Shown: in pieces, positions 7,336 through 16,611 of the stretch
Position numbering within the stretch: position 1 is the stretch's first letter
How the letters are laid out: each line of letters starts with the position of its first letter
Assembly: GCA_004020645.1 (NCBI GenBank)
Contig: SAQL01000019.1
Coordinates: 34,976-98,975 of the forward strand
Direction: 5' to 3'
DNA length: 64,000 nt
Source: Mesorhizobium sp.
Lineage (GTDB): Bacteria > Pseudomonadota > Alphaproteobacteria > Rhizobiales > Rhizobiaceae
Program-made: the position numbers and the translations under genes
The notes under the pieces: model-generated
The model's input: the letters and a program-made list of their open reading frames with translations, nothing else
The model's database searches: none
Told to the model about the DNA's origin: nothing

Positions 7336-9255
7336 ATGGACATGGGCAACAGGAAGACGCAGTTCAATATCTGGTACTGGATCGTCGCCTTCGTCGGGCT
7401 GATGATCTTCCAATATGTCTACACCGCCACCCAGCACGTCGCGCAGATTCCCTACAGCCAGTTTGAGACCCTGCTGCGCGACGGCAAGATCGCCGACGTG
7501 CAGGTTTCCGATCGCTTCATCCAGGGCCGTTTCAAGCAGCCGCAGGACGGGAAGCCGCTATTCATTACAACGCGGGTCGAGCCGAATCTCGCGCGACAGC
7601 TGCAGGAACACGGCGTCACTGTCACTGGCCAGATCGAAAGCACATTCCTGAGCGACCTGCTCTCCTGGGTCGTCCCGATCCTCGTCTTCTTCGGCTTGTG
7701 GATGCTGCTGATGAGACGCATGGGCGGTGGCATGGGCGGTTTGATGCAAATCGGCAGGAGCAAGGCCAGGGTCTATGTCGAGGCCAATACGGGCGTGAGG
7801 TTCGACGACGTGGCGGGTGTCGATGAGGCCAAGGCCGAGCTGCAGGAGATCGTGGATTTTTTGAAAAGCCCGCAGGAATATGGCCGTCTTGGAGGGCGCA
7901 TGCCAAAGGGCGTGCTGCTGGTCGGACCGCCAGGCACCGGCAAGACGCTGCTCGCGAAGGCCGTTGCAGGCGAGGCAAAAGTTCCGTTCTTCTCGATCTC
8001 AGGCTCTGAATTCGTCGAGATGTTCGTGGGCGTCGGCGCCGCCCGTGTGCGTGACCTGTTCGAGCAGGCACGCGCCAGAGCCCCCGCAATCATCTTCATC
8101 GACGAGCTCGACGCGCTGGGCCGCGCCCGGGGTGCGGGCCCGATGATGGGCGGCCACGACGAGAAGGAGCAGACACTCAATCAGCTCCTGGTCGAGCTCG
8201 ACGGTTTCGATCCGAAGATCGGCGTCGTGCTGCTCGCCGCGACGAACCGTCCGGAAATCCTTGACCCGGCACTTCTTCGCGCCGGCCGTTTTGATAGGCA
8301 GGTGCTGGTCGACCGGCCGGACAAGCAAGGCCGCGTCCAGATACTCCAGGTCCACATGAAGAAGGCGAAGCTGGCAGCGGATGTCGAGGCCGAGAAAGTT
8401 GCCGCGCTGACGCCGGGCTTTACCGGCGCCGACCTCGCCAATCTGGTCAACGAGGCGACCCTGCTTGCCACGCGCCGGAAGGCAGATGTCGTCACGATGG
8501 AAGATTTCAACAATGCGGTGGAGCGCATCGTGGCGGGGCTCGAGAAGCGCAACCGGCTGTTGAACCCTAGGGAACGTGAGGTCGTCGCCTATCACGAAAT
8601 GGGCCATGCTCTGGTAGCCATGGCGCTGCCCGGCGTCGATCCGGTGCACAAAGTATCGATCATCCCACGCGGCGTCGGCGCGTTGGGCTACACGATCCAG
8701 CGGCCGACCGAGGACCGATTCCTGATGACGCGAGAGGAACTGGAGAACAAGATGGCGGTGCTGCTCGGCGGCAGAGCGGCCGAGCAGATCGTGTTCGGGC
8801 ATCTGTCGACGGGGGCCGCCGATGACCTGGCCAAAGTGACCGATATCGCCCGCGCCATGGTTACGCGTTACGGCATGTCGGAAAAGCTCGGCCATGTGGC
8901 GCTGGAAAAGGACCAGCGCTCCTTCCTGAGCCCCAACCCACTCGCCGGCGGTCCGCGCGAGCACGATTACGGCGAGGCCACCGCCGAAGCTATCGACGCG
9001 GAAGTTCGCAGCATCGTCGACACAGCTTTCGCGCGAACCGTCGGGCTCCTCACTGAGCGACGGGATTTGCTGGAAAAGACGGCGCGCAAGCTGCTCGAAA
9101 TCGAGACGCTCAGCGAGGCTGAACTCGCATCGCTCGTCGGAGACGCCTCGGCGCCGGATCGCGCGACAGCGGAGGCATCCGATCCGCAATCGGGGAAGCG
9201 ACCGGTACGACGGGGCAAGGCTGCGGCTACAAACGTCTCGCGCCCGGCCGAGTGA
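7336..9255 (+). CDS. ftsH: ATP-dependent zinc metalloprotease FtsH
   Basis: A 639-residue membrane protease that degrades unneeded or damaged membrane and soluble proteins. Two transmembrane helices (about 12-30 and 106-127) enclose a small periplasmic domain. The AAA module has Walker A GPPGTGKT (197-204), Walker B IIFIDE and the second region of homology ending RAGRFDRQV. The M41 protease has the zinc site HEMGH at 420-424; most FtsH proteins have HEAGH. The start at 7336 follows GGAGGAG. Alphaproteobacteria usually also carry a main ftsH (hflB), so this may be a secondary paralogue; the Met in the zinc motif and the lone position fit that. Confidence 0.93.
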   Translation: MDMGNRKTQFNIWYWIVAFVGLMIFQYVYTATQHVAQIPYSQFETLLRDGKIADVQVSDRFIQGRFKQPQDGKPLFITTRVEPNLARQLQEHGVTVTGQIESTFLSDLLSWVVPILVFFGLWMLLMRRMGGGMGGLMQIGRSKARVYVEANTGVRFDDVAGVDEAKAELQEIVDFLKSPQEYGRLGGRMPKGVLLVGPPGTGKTLLAKAVAGEAKVPFFSISGSEFVEMFVGVGAARVRDLFEQARARAPAIIFIDELDALGRARGAGPMMGGHDEKEQTLNQLLVELDGFDPKIGVVLLAATNRPEILDPALLRAGRFDRQVLVDRPDKQGRVQILQVHMKKAKLAADVEAEKVAALTPGFTGADLANLVNEATLLATRRKADVVTMEDFNNAVERIVAGLEKRNRLLNPREREVVAYHEMGHALVAMALPGVDPVHKVSIIPRGVGALGYTIQRPTEDRFLMTREELENKMAVLLGGRAAEQIVFGHLSTGAADDLAKVTDIARAMVTRYGMSEKLGHVALEKDQRSFLSPNPLAGGPREHDYGEATAEAIDAEVRSIVDTAFARTVGLLTERRDLLEKTARKLLEIETLSEAELASLVGDASAPDRATAEASDPQSGKRPVRRGKAAATNVSRPAE

Positions 9256-9265
9256 TGACCTTCCT

Positions 9266-9460
9266 CGTCCCAACGTGGTCCCCGGGTCCCAACCGCTCGT
9301 CCAAAAGCCCGATACGGGCTGCAAGATCGCCGTACATCGTCATGTTGCAGCCCAGGACAAAGCCGCCGGGATGGACATCACGGGTCAGTCGCTCGCGGAC
9401 CGGCGGCCGTTTGATCGTGAACGGCAGATTCCTGGCATCGCCGATCTCGACGCGGCCTCC
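9266..9460 (-). pseudogene. Remnant of a family-2 glycosyltransferase
   Basis: The minus strand encodes a roughly 65-residue stretch with PVRERLTRD, then HPGGFVLGCNMTM, then ARIGLLDERLGPG. These match the central acceptor region of GT2 enzymes (normally GCNMTM...IG.FDE.FGPG). The N-terminal nucleotide-sugar domain and the C-terminus are missing, so this is a dead fragment. It lies just after ftsH and marks the decayed left edge of the polysaccharide island. Confidence 0.55.
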
Positions 9461-9711
9461 CAGGTGACCCGTTCCCAGTGGCATAGTGTCGCTGCCAGTC
9501 ACTGAGATAGTCGCCCAGGACCTGGCAACAACGAAGACCAGCACGGCCTCTCGCACGCGCCCGGCCGGCGTTGCGGGCGGTCGCCAATCCGGGTCGCGTG
9601 GCGCCCGTTGACCGGCTTATTCAGTAAAGGCTAATAAGGCGGCGTTACGCGACCGATCCTTGTCTGTTTTTTGGATTTGGCGTTGCTTCGTCAAGGTCCG
9701 ACGGGATCGGG

Positions 9712-9943
9712 GTCGAGGCCGTCGAGGCAATCCCGCCCGGCGGCCTGCTCGACAGTCTTCACGAACCGCGGCGCTGGTTAGCACGCCCCACGGCGCTGCC
9801 GAGGCGGAAGAGAATGTCGACGAGAGGCGATCTGGCGCAAGTTGCGCCTCGTGCTCGAGGAGGCGGTCCGCAAGTGTATGGTGGCCGACGTGGAGGTCGG
9901 ATCGTTCCTGTCGGGCGGGCTCGACAGCTCGATCACCGCTTCG
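9712..9943 (+). pseudogene. Remnant of asparagine synthetase (AsnB-type)
   Basis: The segment from about 9842 encodes LRLVLEEAVRKCMVADVEVG followed by SFLSGGLDSSITAS. This is the ATP-binding SGGLDSS P-loop and preceding helix of glutamine-hydrolysing asparagine synthetases. Upstream, in another frame, EAIPPGGLL and AEAEENVDE match the region before it. Removing two bases near 9823 joins the frames (DEAIWRKLRLVLEE). Both the amidotransferase half and most of the synthetase domain are gone. AsnB-like genes are common in polysaccharide clusters, which fits the location. Confidence 0.65.
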
Positions 9944-10110
9944 CATGGGGGTTGGGTCTGTCGCGGTTGCGGAATCGCAGTGGTAAAGGGCTCGGCAGCG
10001 CGCGCTTCACCCGATAGACAACGCGTGAACAGAGCGGCGTGCAGAAATTTCAACCGTGGTCAACGCTCTTCGGCTTGGAGGGAAGTGATCGAAAGTGGAA
10101 TGCGTTGTCA

Positions 10111-10899
10111 TCAGCCTTCTGCGGCGTTGCCGTTTTGGCGCGCTGCAAAAACGCCGTTTCCAGCCGTCGACCAATCTCGCTCACCCTTGACGACGTAGTA
10201 TAAGCCGCCTTCGAATTGCTTGATGCGAGCCATACCTTCGTAGCTGGCAAGATACTCGTGGATCGCCCGTGCATAACCATCCCAGTCGGGGTACCCGTCT
10301 GCGATCATGATCCCATCGTCGGCCAGGTAAGGAAAAAGGGCCCGAAGACAAGTCATTGCGGAGGCATGCCAGTCGCAATCGATTCGTAGCACCGCGATGG
10401 GTGATGGCGGCTCGAATTTGGCCAATGTCTCCTCGAAGTAGCCTTTGACAAGCTGATATCGCGTTGCGCCGGACTTCCTCATGGCCGCATCAGCATGCTC
10501 GGTTCCGACGATCGCATTGTTGAAGTACCAAGGGCCGTTCGTATCAGCCTTCCAGGCAAGGGCAGCGGGGCCGTCGATAGGCTGTGGATCAACATGGCCT
10601 TGGAAGCTGTCGAATAAGAAATATTCTCGCTGCGGTCCTAGGATCTCAGCCATGCCGGCACAAGTGCCGCCTTTCCAGACGCCACACTCGATGACGCAGC
10701 CATGCGCTGGCGCCGTAGCAGCAAGAGCGAGGTTCGCGATATACTGCTCGCGACCAAGCATGGTGCTGTCCTTGTACTTCTCGTAGATCATCTCAAACCG
10801 AGTGTGCGGAGCCCGTGACCGGGAGACGCGACTCACTTCGAGGCCGATCGCATTGAACGAAGCCCGCACGAGGCGTTTCACTGAGCTGAGAGTCATCAT
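10111..10899 (-). CDS. TylF/MycF-type O-methyltransferase
   Basis: A 262-residue protein of the macrocin O-methyltransferase (TylF) family, which methylates sugar or polyketide hydroxyls using SAM and a divalent metal. SAM motif: VIECGVWKGGTC (69-80). Acidic metal-binding positions appear in LRIDCDWHAS and in the IADGYPDWDGY segment. Double Met codons at 10899 and 10896 are both possible starts; no strong ribosome-binding site separates them. Within this island it is expected to O-methylate a sugar of the exported glycan, possibly a capping step. Substrate assignment is inference. Confidence 0.8.
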   Translation of the reverse strand: MMTLSSVKRLVRASFNAIGLEVSRVSRSRAPHTRFEMIYEKYKDSTMLGREQYIANLALAATAPAHGCVIECGVWKGGTCAGMAEILGPQREYFLFDSFQGHVDPQPIDGPAALAWKADTNGPWYFNNAIVGTEHADAAMRKSGATRYQLVKGYFEETLAKFEPPSPIAVLRIDCDWHASAMTCLRALFPYLADDGIMIADGYPDWDGYARAIHEYLASYEGMARIKQFEGGLYYVVKGERDWSTAGNGVFAARQNGNAAEG

Positions 10900-11263
10900 G
10901 CTACTCGCAAGATGGTTGAAGCGGAAATCGTGTTCGCTGCCACCGCCGCATGGCAATCAAACGCCCTGTCAAGCTTACAGAGTTTAGATCTAACCGCAAA
11001 GACACCATCAAGTTCGATCACCTGATCGAGCTTGTGCCGTTAAGGTCGCACACAAGGGGCGTTGGAATACCGCAATCAGCAGAAACCTGACTTCCATCTC
11101 TCCAGACGGCCGCAGAGCAGGCTAGGATTGACGCCGATCCAGGATAGTAGCCGGACGGCTAGCTGCAATTGAGGCTGAGGTCATGCCGCCGGTCCGTAGC
11201 GCATGAACTGGAACGTCTTATGAAAGGATCGGATGAGCTCGAAACATCGAACCGCCCTGGGGT
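10900..11263. other. Intergenic region between two methyltransferase genes
   Basis: A 364-bp spacer between two minus-strand genes, so it should hold a promoter for the TylF-type gene. I see no recognisable gene, terminator or repeat in it. Confidence 0.4.
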
Positions 11264-11872
11264 TCAGTCATTGTCTCGAAAGTGAAAGATCCGCTCATCG
11301 CCTTCCGCGGTGTGCCAGTCGACAGCGTGCGCTAGCCCGTATCCGGCATCGGCAAAGAGGCGGATCAGCTCCGTTTCCGTAAATGTGTTGGTCCAGCCTG
11401 CGCCAGCGCGGCGGAACGTTTCCGGCAGCCTGGCCAGGCTATGTCGCGGGTGAGCCGCGCAACCATATGACGCGATACAAGCCGGCGATTGCTGCCTCAG
11501 CCATTCTATGAAGGAATGTAGATCGTGAACGTATTCGAGAACCCCAGCAAAAATTGCGAGATCGAATGCATGGGCGGTCAGATCAGGCAGGGGTCGTTGA
11601 TTTAGGTCCAGCACGATCGTGCCAGGTCCGCGGCTCACGAGGTCGGACGGGGTGTATTGGCAGCTTGGGTCGAGATGACGTTGAAGCTTGCCCATTCCCA
11701 CGCCAAACTCGATCACCCTCGTCCCAGGTGGCACTAACCGGGCAATGATTTTCGTCCTTTCCTCCCAGTCCTCGAATTCCGATGCATCGGTCCACCGCTC
11801 AAAGTCGGTCTTTCCGAACAGCTTGCATTTGAGCGCTTTTAGTCTTGTCGACCAACTGTTGTATTCCAGCAT
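11264..11872 (-). CDS. Class I SAM-dependent methyltransferase
   Basis: A 202-residue protein with SAM motif VIEFGVGMGKLQRHL (53-67) and the post-motif region AFDLAIFAGVLEYVHDL typical of small MetW/Methyltransf_23-like enzymes. The start ATG at 11872 lies 13 nt after the stop of the upstream pyruvyltransferase gene, with an AGGGGCC-type ribosome site, so the pair is an operon. The frame continues upstream through the neighbour but without family similarity. A role in modifying the surface glycan is likely from context. Confidence 0.75.
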   Translation of the reverse strand: MLEYNSWSTRLKALKCKLFGKTDFERWTDASEFEDWEERTKIIARLVPPGTRVIEFGVGMGKLQRHLDPSCQYTPSDLVSRGPGTIVLDLNQRPLPDLTAHAFDLAIFAGVLEYVHDLHSFIEWLRQQSPACIASYGCAAHPRHSLARLPETFRRAGAGWTNTFTETELIRLFADAGYGLAHAVDWHTAEGDERIFHFRDND

Positions 11873-11885
11873 GGCGGCCCCTGAT

Positions 11886-13166
11886 TCAGCCTTGGTCCCC
11901 GATCGCGTCGCGAATGCGACGGTAAGCGGTATGGCCGGCAGCGATTTGAGCTTCGGCCTTGGCCAATATCGCCGGGCGAATAGCGGGCGCCTCTTCCAAC
12001 AGGCGCCGGAGCGCCGATCGAAGCTTCTCGGCAGAGTTCGGATGATCGAGTGCCACCATCTCGCAGCCCGTGCCGAACATATCGGCGAGGCCAAGGAACT
12101 TGTCGACATAGTAGTCGGATCTGGCTAGCCCGATGGTCGGGATACCGTTGGCTAACGCGAAAACGCCGGCGTGGTAGCTGCCAGTGACTACGACCCGACA
12201 GCGCTGGATTTGCCGAATGAGGTCGATCGGTGTGCGGATCGCGAGTGCCCGGTTCAGCTCGGTCTCATCGGTGGGCATCAGTCCACGAATTGCGTCGATA
12301 TCCGCTTCGCGAGGCACCCATGAGACTGGAACGGCGATCAAGGGTGCCTCGAGCGAATCCGATGTGGCGCCTAAGACATGTCGCAGCCCTTCGAGAATAT
12401 CCGCTGATACTCCTGAATAGGAGGAAAGACGTAGATTGACGCCAATGCCGGTGCCAAGCTCATCCACTCGCATCTCATGCGCCATTTCGATGGCGTCATC
12501 GCCGGTTGCGCAGATCCTGTCCTTGGAAACACCCAGCTCCGCGAGCAGAGGAAGCCCGGCTCGCGTTTCGCGAAGCGCGATCAAGTGGAGCCTTGGCAAT
12601 ATGGCCGATGCACGCGCTCTCAGCTCGGCATTGGCAAGCGGGCCTATCCCCTGGCCGACCATGACCACCGGCCGTCCTTTCCTTGCAAGCGCGAGATTCA
12701 GAGCTTCGAGTACCGACAGGGCATATTCTGGGAAAGCGTCTGTGATTCCGCCCATTCCACTTACAAGCACAAGGTCTGCCCTGTCCACAGCATCGGTGAA
12801 GCGAAGAAGTGCCGCGCGCGCATCCGGCATGTGCCTAAACTTAAGGCGCCAGAACAGAGAAACGAGCCTCGGCGCGTGTCGGCGAATGCGATCGGGCCAG
12901 TGCTTGGGCACGAACCGCTTCAACTTGGCCGGCCTGAAATCAGGCTTGAGCCATAGGGCGCGCCCTTCGGCGGACAGGGGGGTGGCAAAGGGACAGAAGC
13001 GGCGAAGCGCGTCCGGATCGTCAGTCAGAACGTTGATCGTCGAATTGTCGCACAGCCGCGCAAGCCGCTCCGTGGCAGCATAGAGCATTGCCATGTCACC
13101 GATATTACGCAGCACATAGTCGCTCGGCTCTATGAGTATCTGGATTGGGCGATGATTAAAGCGCAT
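11886..13166 (-). CDS. Polysaccharide pyruvyl transferase family protein
   Basis: A 426-residue protein of the CsaB/WcaK-type family (PF04230), which transfers pyruvate from phosphoenolpyruvate to form ketals on sugars and adds negative charge to surface polymers. Visible family features are the N-terminal LRNIGDMAMLYA segment, the central MVGQGIGPL motif, and the C-terminal RCRVVVTGSYHAGVFALANGIP stretch with its conserved His. The start at 13166 follows AGGGG. It is the first gene of a minus-strand pair with the methyltransferase at 11264. The family is clear; exact acceptor unknown. Confidence 0.82.
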   Translation of the reverse strand: MRFNHRPIQILIEPSDYVLRNIGDMAMLYAATERLARLCDNSTINVLTDDPDALRRFCPFATPLSAEGRALWLKPDFRPAKLKRFVPKHWPDRIRRHAPRLVSLFWRLKFRHMPDARAALLRFTDAVDRADLVLVSGMGGITDAFPEYALSVLEALNLALARKGRPVVMVGQGIGPLANAELRARASAILPRLHLIALRETRAGLPLLAELGVSKDRICATGDDAIEMAHEMRVDELGTGIGVNLRLSSYSGVSADILEGLRHVLGATSDSLEAPLIAVPVSWVPREADIDAIRGLMPTDETELNRALAIRTPIDLIRQIQRCRVVVTGSYHAGVFALANGIPTIGLARSDYYVDKFLGLADMFGTGCEMVALDHPNSAEKLRSALRRLLEEAPAIRPAILAKAEAQIAAGHTAYRRIRDAIGDQG

Positions 13167-13425
13167 CCTTTTCCCCTAGATCCGAGTGGGGGATCGAAGG
13201 TTAGCACAACGTCTGAGGCAATCGAGCCCATTTGCGCGACGCCGGATTTTACTGACACGTCTGCTTGGATCAGATCACGATGATGCTTGCGCCGACCTGA
13301 AGGTCCGCTCTTGAACATTCGAGGCCAGAAGTGGCGGGTCTGCTCCGGCCCCAAATCTACCCCAGAGCTGTAGCTCGGGCATTGTTCGTTTCTCCATCGG
13401 CCAATCAAGGCCAAGGAGAACGGAA

Positions 13426-13539
13426 ATGGGTTACTCTCAACACGATCCTGCAATTCAAGGACGCGCTGCTTGGAATGCCGGAAAGTCAGTAGGCACGAAG
13501 CGGCCTTTCACACAAAAGCAAATCTAGGCGATCCGCTTC
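13426..13539 (+). pseudogene. Tyrosine recombinase (integrase) N-terminal fragment
   Basis: An ATG with AAGGAGAA ribosome site starts a frame containing GRAAWNAGKSVGTKRPF, then a TAG, then AIRF. This matches the conserved N-terminus of a rhizobial phage-type integrase family (GRA.WNAG..VG.KR....K.IWAIRF), so the TAG at 13525 looks like a Trp codon turned nonsense. The catalytic domain is absent, because the sequence after AIRF belongs to something else. Recognition is from memory of the family and should be checked. Confidence 0.55.
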
Positions 13540-13692
13540 GGCCGCTGCTGTCACGCGACCGAACTGAACGCAGCCTATGTCGATGTCGCGGTGCTGCGTT
13601 GGCAGGACTTCACCGGCCAGGCAGCAGTGCTGGAGGGCGACGAACGGACCTCCGCCGAGATCGCTGCGGCAAGAGCTGGAGGAGTGGCATGA
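13540..13692 (+). pseudogene. C-terminal fragment of a DNA methyltransferase
   Basis: In the same frame as the dead integrase, the sequence encodes GRCCHATELNAAYVDVAV, then RWQDFTGQAAVLEGD, and ends at a TGA at 13690. This matches the last 50 residues of ParB-domain DNA modification methylases (ELNP.YVDVAV.RWQ.fTG..AVLEGDG). The catalytic DPPY part is missing. Joined directly to the integrase stub, it forms a deletion scar of a former mobile element. Confidence 0.5.
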
Positions 13693-14402
13693 CCATCCCT
13701 ACACCAGAAAGTGCCTCCTGGAGGTCAATTCTGAGCAACGGCCCTTCACCGGCACTCCGGTGGCCCAAAATCGCTCTTCGTCGGGAATTGCAGCAGCATG
13801 ATTGCCGGGCCAAGGCAGGCCAGGCGGCGAGTGTGGCATCTGGTGAGGCAGGCTGATGGCCCGCCCCAGCCATCAGCCCGATGCTTTTCATCGCCGTCAG
13901 GTGGAGGCGCTGGCAGGCTAGGGGCAAGGTTGCACACCGGCTCTGCGGTTGACCCAGGTCCGCAGATTGAACACGTCGACTGAACAGCATCAGCCGAACA
14001 CCCCGACTACGAAGGTGATCGCGGATCCGTGGAGAAGGTTGGATTTCAGGTCCTCTCTCTCCGCCAGTTCGTCACATTTCGCATTCCATCGACACCGGGT
14101 CCCCGGAAAACCGCGCGTATCGGGAGCGAAGCGATCAAGACAGCGTTGGTTGACGCGCCTGTTCAGAGGGAACTAATATTGCATCGGGGCGCGGCGGACC
14201 CGCGGCCCGTTCCCAGATGGATCCAAGTTCGATTTCCCGGATTCGAGATTTGATTTGCCACGATCGAAGCCCGTTAGGGCCAGGCTGGCAGGAGAACAAT
14301 CGGTCTGACTTGCCCCGAATTCGCCCCGGTTGTTGGCCAGCAATGCATATCCAATAGAATACTCAAATAAACCATTCCCCCAACTGCGGAAACGAAGGCC
14401 TG
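13693..14402. other. Apparently non-coding region after the mobile-element scar
   Basis: About 710 bp without a convincing gene. Open frames on both strands are short, lack ribosome sites and look unlike any family I know. The last 150 bp have lower GC and probably contain the promoter of the glycosyltransferase at 14403. Confidence 0.4.
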
Positions 14403-15395
14403 ATGATTGATGACAATGCTACGGTAGGCGTCGTGGTACCAATGTTCAATGCTGAGAGAACCATCGGTGCTACCTTGGCCAGCATCTGCAGGCAGAGCCA
14501 CCAGGCACTGGACATCATCGTGGTCGACGACGGATCTACGGACCTGTCCGAATCAATCGTGACCTCCCATGCCGCGAAAGATCGGCGCATACGCCTGATA
14601 AAGCAGCCGAACGCGGGTGTTGCGCAGGCTCGCAACAGTGGCGCCGCTTCTACCGATGCGGAGTTTCTGGCGTTTGTCGACGCGGATGATCTCTGGGCCC
14701 CATCCAAGATCGCACTGCAACTGCGCGCCCTGCAGGAAGGCGGCTCTTCTGCGGGCCTGGCATATTGCTGGTTTGCCCAAATCGACGAGGACGGCCGGGT
14801 ATTCTCACTATACCGACCCGATGCCGATGGCCGCGTTCTGCAACGGATGTGCAGAATGAATTTTGTCGGCAACGGAAGTTCGATGCTGATGCGTCGCTCC
14901 GCATTCGAGCAGGCGGGACAATTCGATCCTTCCCTGAGGGCCAGGAATGCACAAGGCTGCGAGGACCTTCTCATGTGCCTCAGGATAGCGGAAAGTTACG
15001 AATTCCGTGTCGTGCCTCAGCACCTGGTGGGCTATCGGATGACGAACGTCAACATGTCGAGCGATGTCATGCAGATGCTTCGTTCATGTGAAATCGTCCT
15101 TGCCGAGTATCGCGAAAAATATCCGCAGTTCGGCAGCGATCTCGATGCGCATCTGGTCGACATGATCCATTGGCTTGCCATCAGAGCCTTGGTCGGCGGG
15201 CGGCTGTTAGCAGCCGGCAACCTGCTGAAGAGATACTTCGTCCTGGAACCGCGCACGGCAATTTCCCGCCTGCCCAACATGATCGACATGTACTGCCGGG
15301 CCAGGCTGGTTCCTCGCTCGATCAAGGTTGGAGTGAAACGGATGCGAAACAAGAACGCCGAGTTTCGGCGCCTTTATGAAGAGACTATCTGGTGA
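14403..15395 (+). CDS. Family 2 glycosyltransferase (GT-A fold)
   Basis: A 330-residue cytoplasmic glycosyltransferase that adds a sugar from a nucleotide donor to the growing glycan. Motifs: VGVVVPMFNAERTI at the N-terminus, VVDDGSTD (about 39-46) and the metal-binding DADD (about 95-98), then the acceptor-side ED motif in QGCEDLLMCLRIA. A weak AAGG ribosome site precedes the ATG. It shares the layout and the (N)F-G-N-S-S/GYDPSLRA...GCEDL middle region with the convergent gene at 15475, so the two look like diverged paralogues. Confidence 0.85.
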   Translation: MIDDNATVGVVVPMFNAERTIGATLASICRQSHQALDIIVVDDGSTDLSESIVTSHAAKDRRIRLIKQPNAGVAQARNSGAASTDAEFLAFVDADDLWAPSKIALQLRALQEGGSSAGLAYCWFAQIDEDGRVFSLYRPDADGRVLQRMCRMNFVGNGSSMLMRRSAFEQAGQFDPSLRARNAQGCEDLLMCLRIAESYEFRVVPQHLVGYRMTNVNMSSDVMQMLRSCEIVLAEYREKYPQFGSDLDAHLVDMIHWLAIRALVGGRLLAAGNLLKRYFVLEPRTAISRLPNMIDMYCRARLVPRSIKVGVKRMRNKNAEFRRLYEETIW

Positions 15396-15474
15396 ATGTG
15401 AGCGTATTCCTGCTCGCGCGCTTGCAGCGGCTCTTCCGCCACGGGGGGTCTGGGTGCACCTCGTGTTTGAGGCC

Positions 15475-16611
15475 TTAAGCGCCGTCTTCGACGAGAGCGG
15501 ACGGATCAATACTCCTCGGACCTGACTCGCGAAGCTGGCGCGGCGTTGGCGTCTTGAGGGCCATCTGGACTCGCCTTCGAAGCCACTCCGGAGGAAATGG
15601 CTGGCAGATGAAGGTCGGATCGGCGTCGAAGAAACGCTCGGAGGTACAGATGGAATGCGGCGAGGTCGGAACCATGCGCTGTTTAACGGCAAGCATCCTT
15701 GGCACAAAGCGACACAGCCGCCGCCACAGGTCTTGTGCGGACGGCTTTGCGAAGACATGAAACAGCGCGGCCGGATCGATCCGTGTTGCGTGGACAAGCG
15801 GAGCGATGGCCGCGCCTGGCGACGTGCGGGCGGCTTCGCTGCCATAATACGCTGAAGCCACGCCATCGGACCAACGAAACAAGAAAGACGCTAGCTTGGG
15901 ATGTCGCGTGCGGACTGTTTCAAGGACGATCCGGTGCGATGTCAGCATGACGACATACCTGGTCGACATAGAAGATAGTGATCGCCGGTAACCAATCAGA
16001 TACTCGGGAACGACATCATAATCGCAGATCGCGGCAATGTTGAGTTGCATCTGCAAGTCTTCGGCTCCTTGGGCGCCTGCGGCTCTGAGCGACGGGTCGT
16101 ATCCCCCGGTTGCCGTAAGAACTGATCGCCTGATTAGCGGTGAACTTGCATTGCCGATAAAATTCTCGACCAGCAGCCAGTTGTGGACGTCCCCGCGAGC
16201 GAGAGTTGGCGGGGAGCATTCGATCACCCAATCATCATCATCGATGACCCGATACCATGCGTAGACAAGGCCGAGAGACGGCCGCGACTGAAAGAGGCTG
16301 TGCTGCTTTTCCAGCTTTGTCGGGTGCCACACATCATCCGCATCAAGTGGCGCTATAAATTCACCCTTCGCCGCATGAATTGCCAGGTTTCTGGCGACAG
16401 CAACCCCTTGGTTCTGCTGTCTCAGAAGAGAAATACGCGGATCACTGGTTGCAAATGCCTCGACGATCTCAGCGGTGCGGTCGGTCGACCCGTCATCGAC
16501 CACTATGATCTCTAGCTGGTTGAAAGTTTGCGAGGCGGCCGACTGAAGGGTGTGTCGGATGGTCTTTTCCGCGTTGTAGGCAGGAATGATGACGGAAACT
16601 GCGGGTTGCAT
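15475..16611 (-). CDS. Family 2 glycosyltransferase (GT-A fold)
   Basis: A 378-residue glycosyltransferase with VSVIIPAYNAEKTI at the start, VVDDGSTD at about 36-43, DADD near residue 93, and GAQGAEDLQMQLNIA as acceptor-side motif. The first ATG giving the standard GT2 N-terminus is at 16611; the frame extends 28 codons upstream, and no clear ribosome site decides. The last 120 residues are basic and unlike other GT2 proteins here. It is convergent with the similar gene at 14403 and divergent from the deacetylase operon at 16971. Confidence 0.83.
   Translation of the reverse strand: MQPAVSVIIPAYNAEKTIRHTLQSAASQTFNQLEIIVVDDGSTDRTAEIVEAFATSDPRISLLRQQNQGVAVARNLAIHAAKGEFIAPLDADDVWHPTKLEKQHSLFQSRPSLGLVYAWYRVIDDDDWVIECSPPTLARGDVHNWLLVENFIGNASSPLIRRSVLTATGGYDPSLRAAGAQGAEDLQMQLNIAAICDYDVVPEYLIGYRRSLSSMSTRYVVMLTSHRIVLETVRTRHPKLASFLFRWSDGVASAYYGSEAARTSPGAAIAPLVHATRIDPAALFHVFAKPSAQDLWRRLCRFVPRMLAVKQRMVPTSPHSICTSERFFDADPTFICQPFPPEWLRRRVQMALKTPTPRQLRESGPRSIDPSALVEDGA

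Noticed and set aside
9778..10053. Minus-strand open frame of 91 codons
   Set aside because: It is antisense to the AsnB remnant, has no ribosome site and reads as arginine-rich shadow sequence.
13130..13453. Minus-strand frame of 107 codons upstream of the pyruvyltransferase
   Set aside because: Overlaps the start of the real gene in another frame, has no ribosome site and no recognisable motif.
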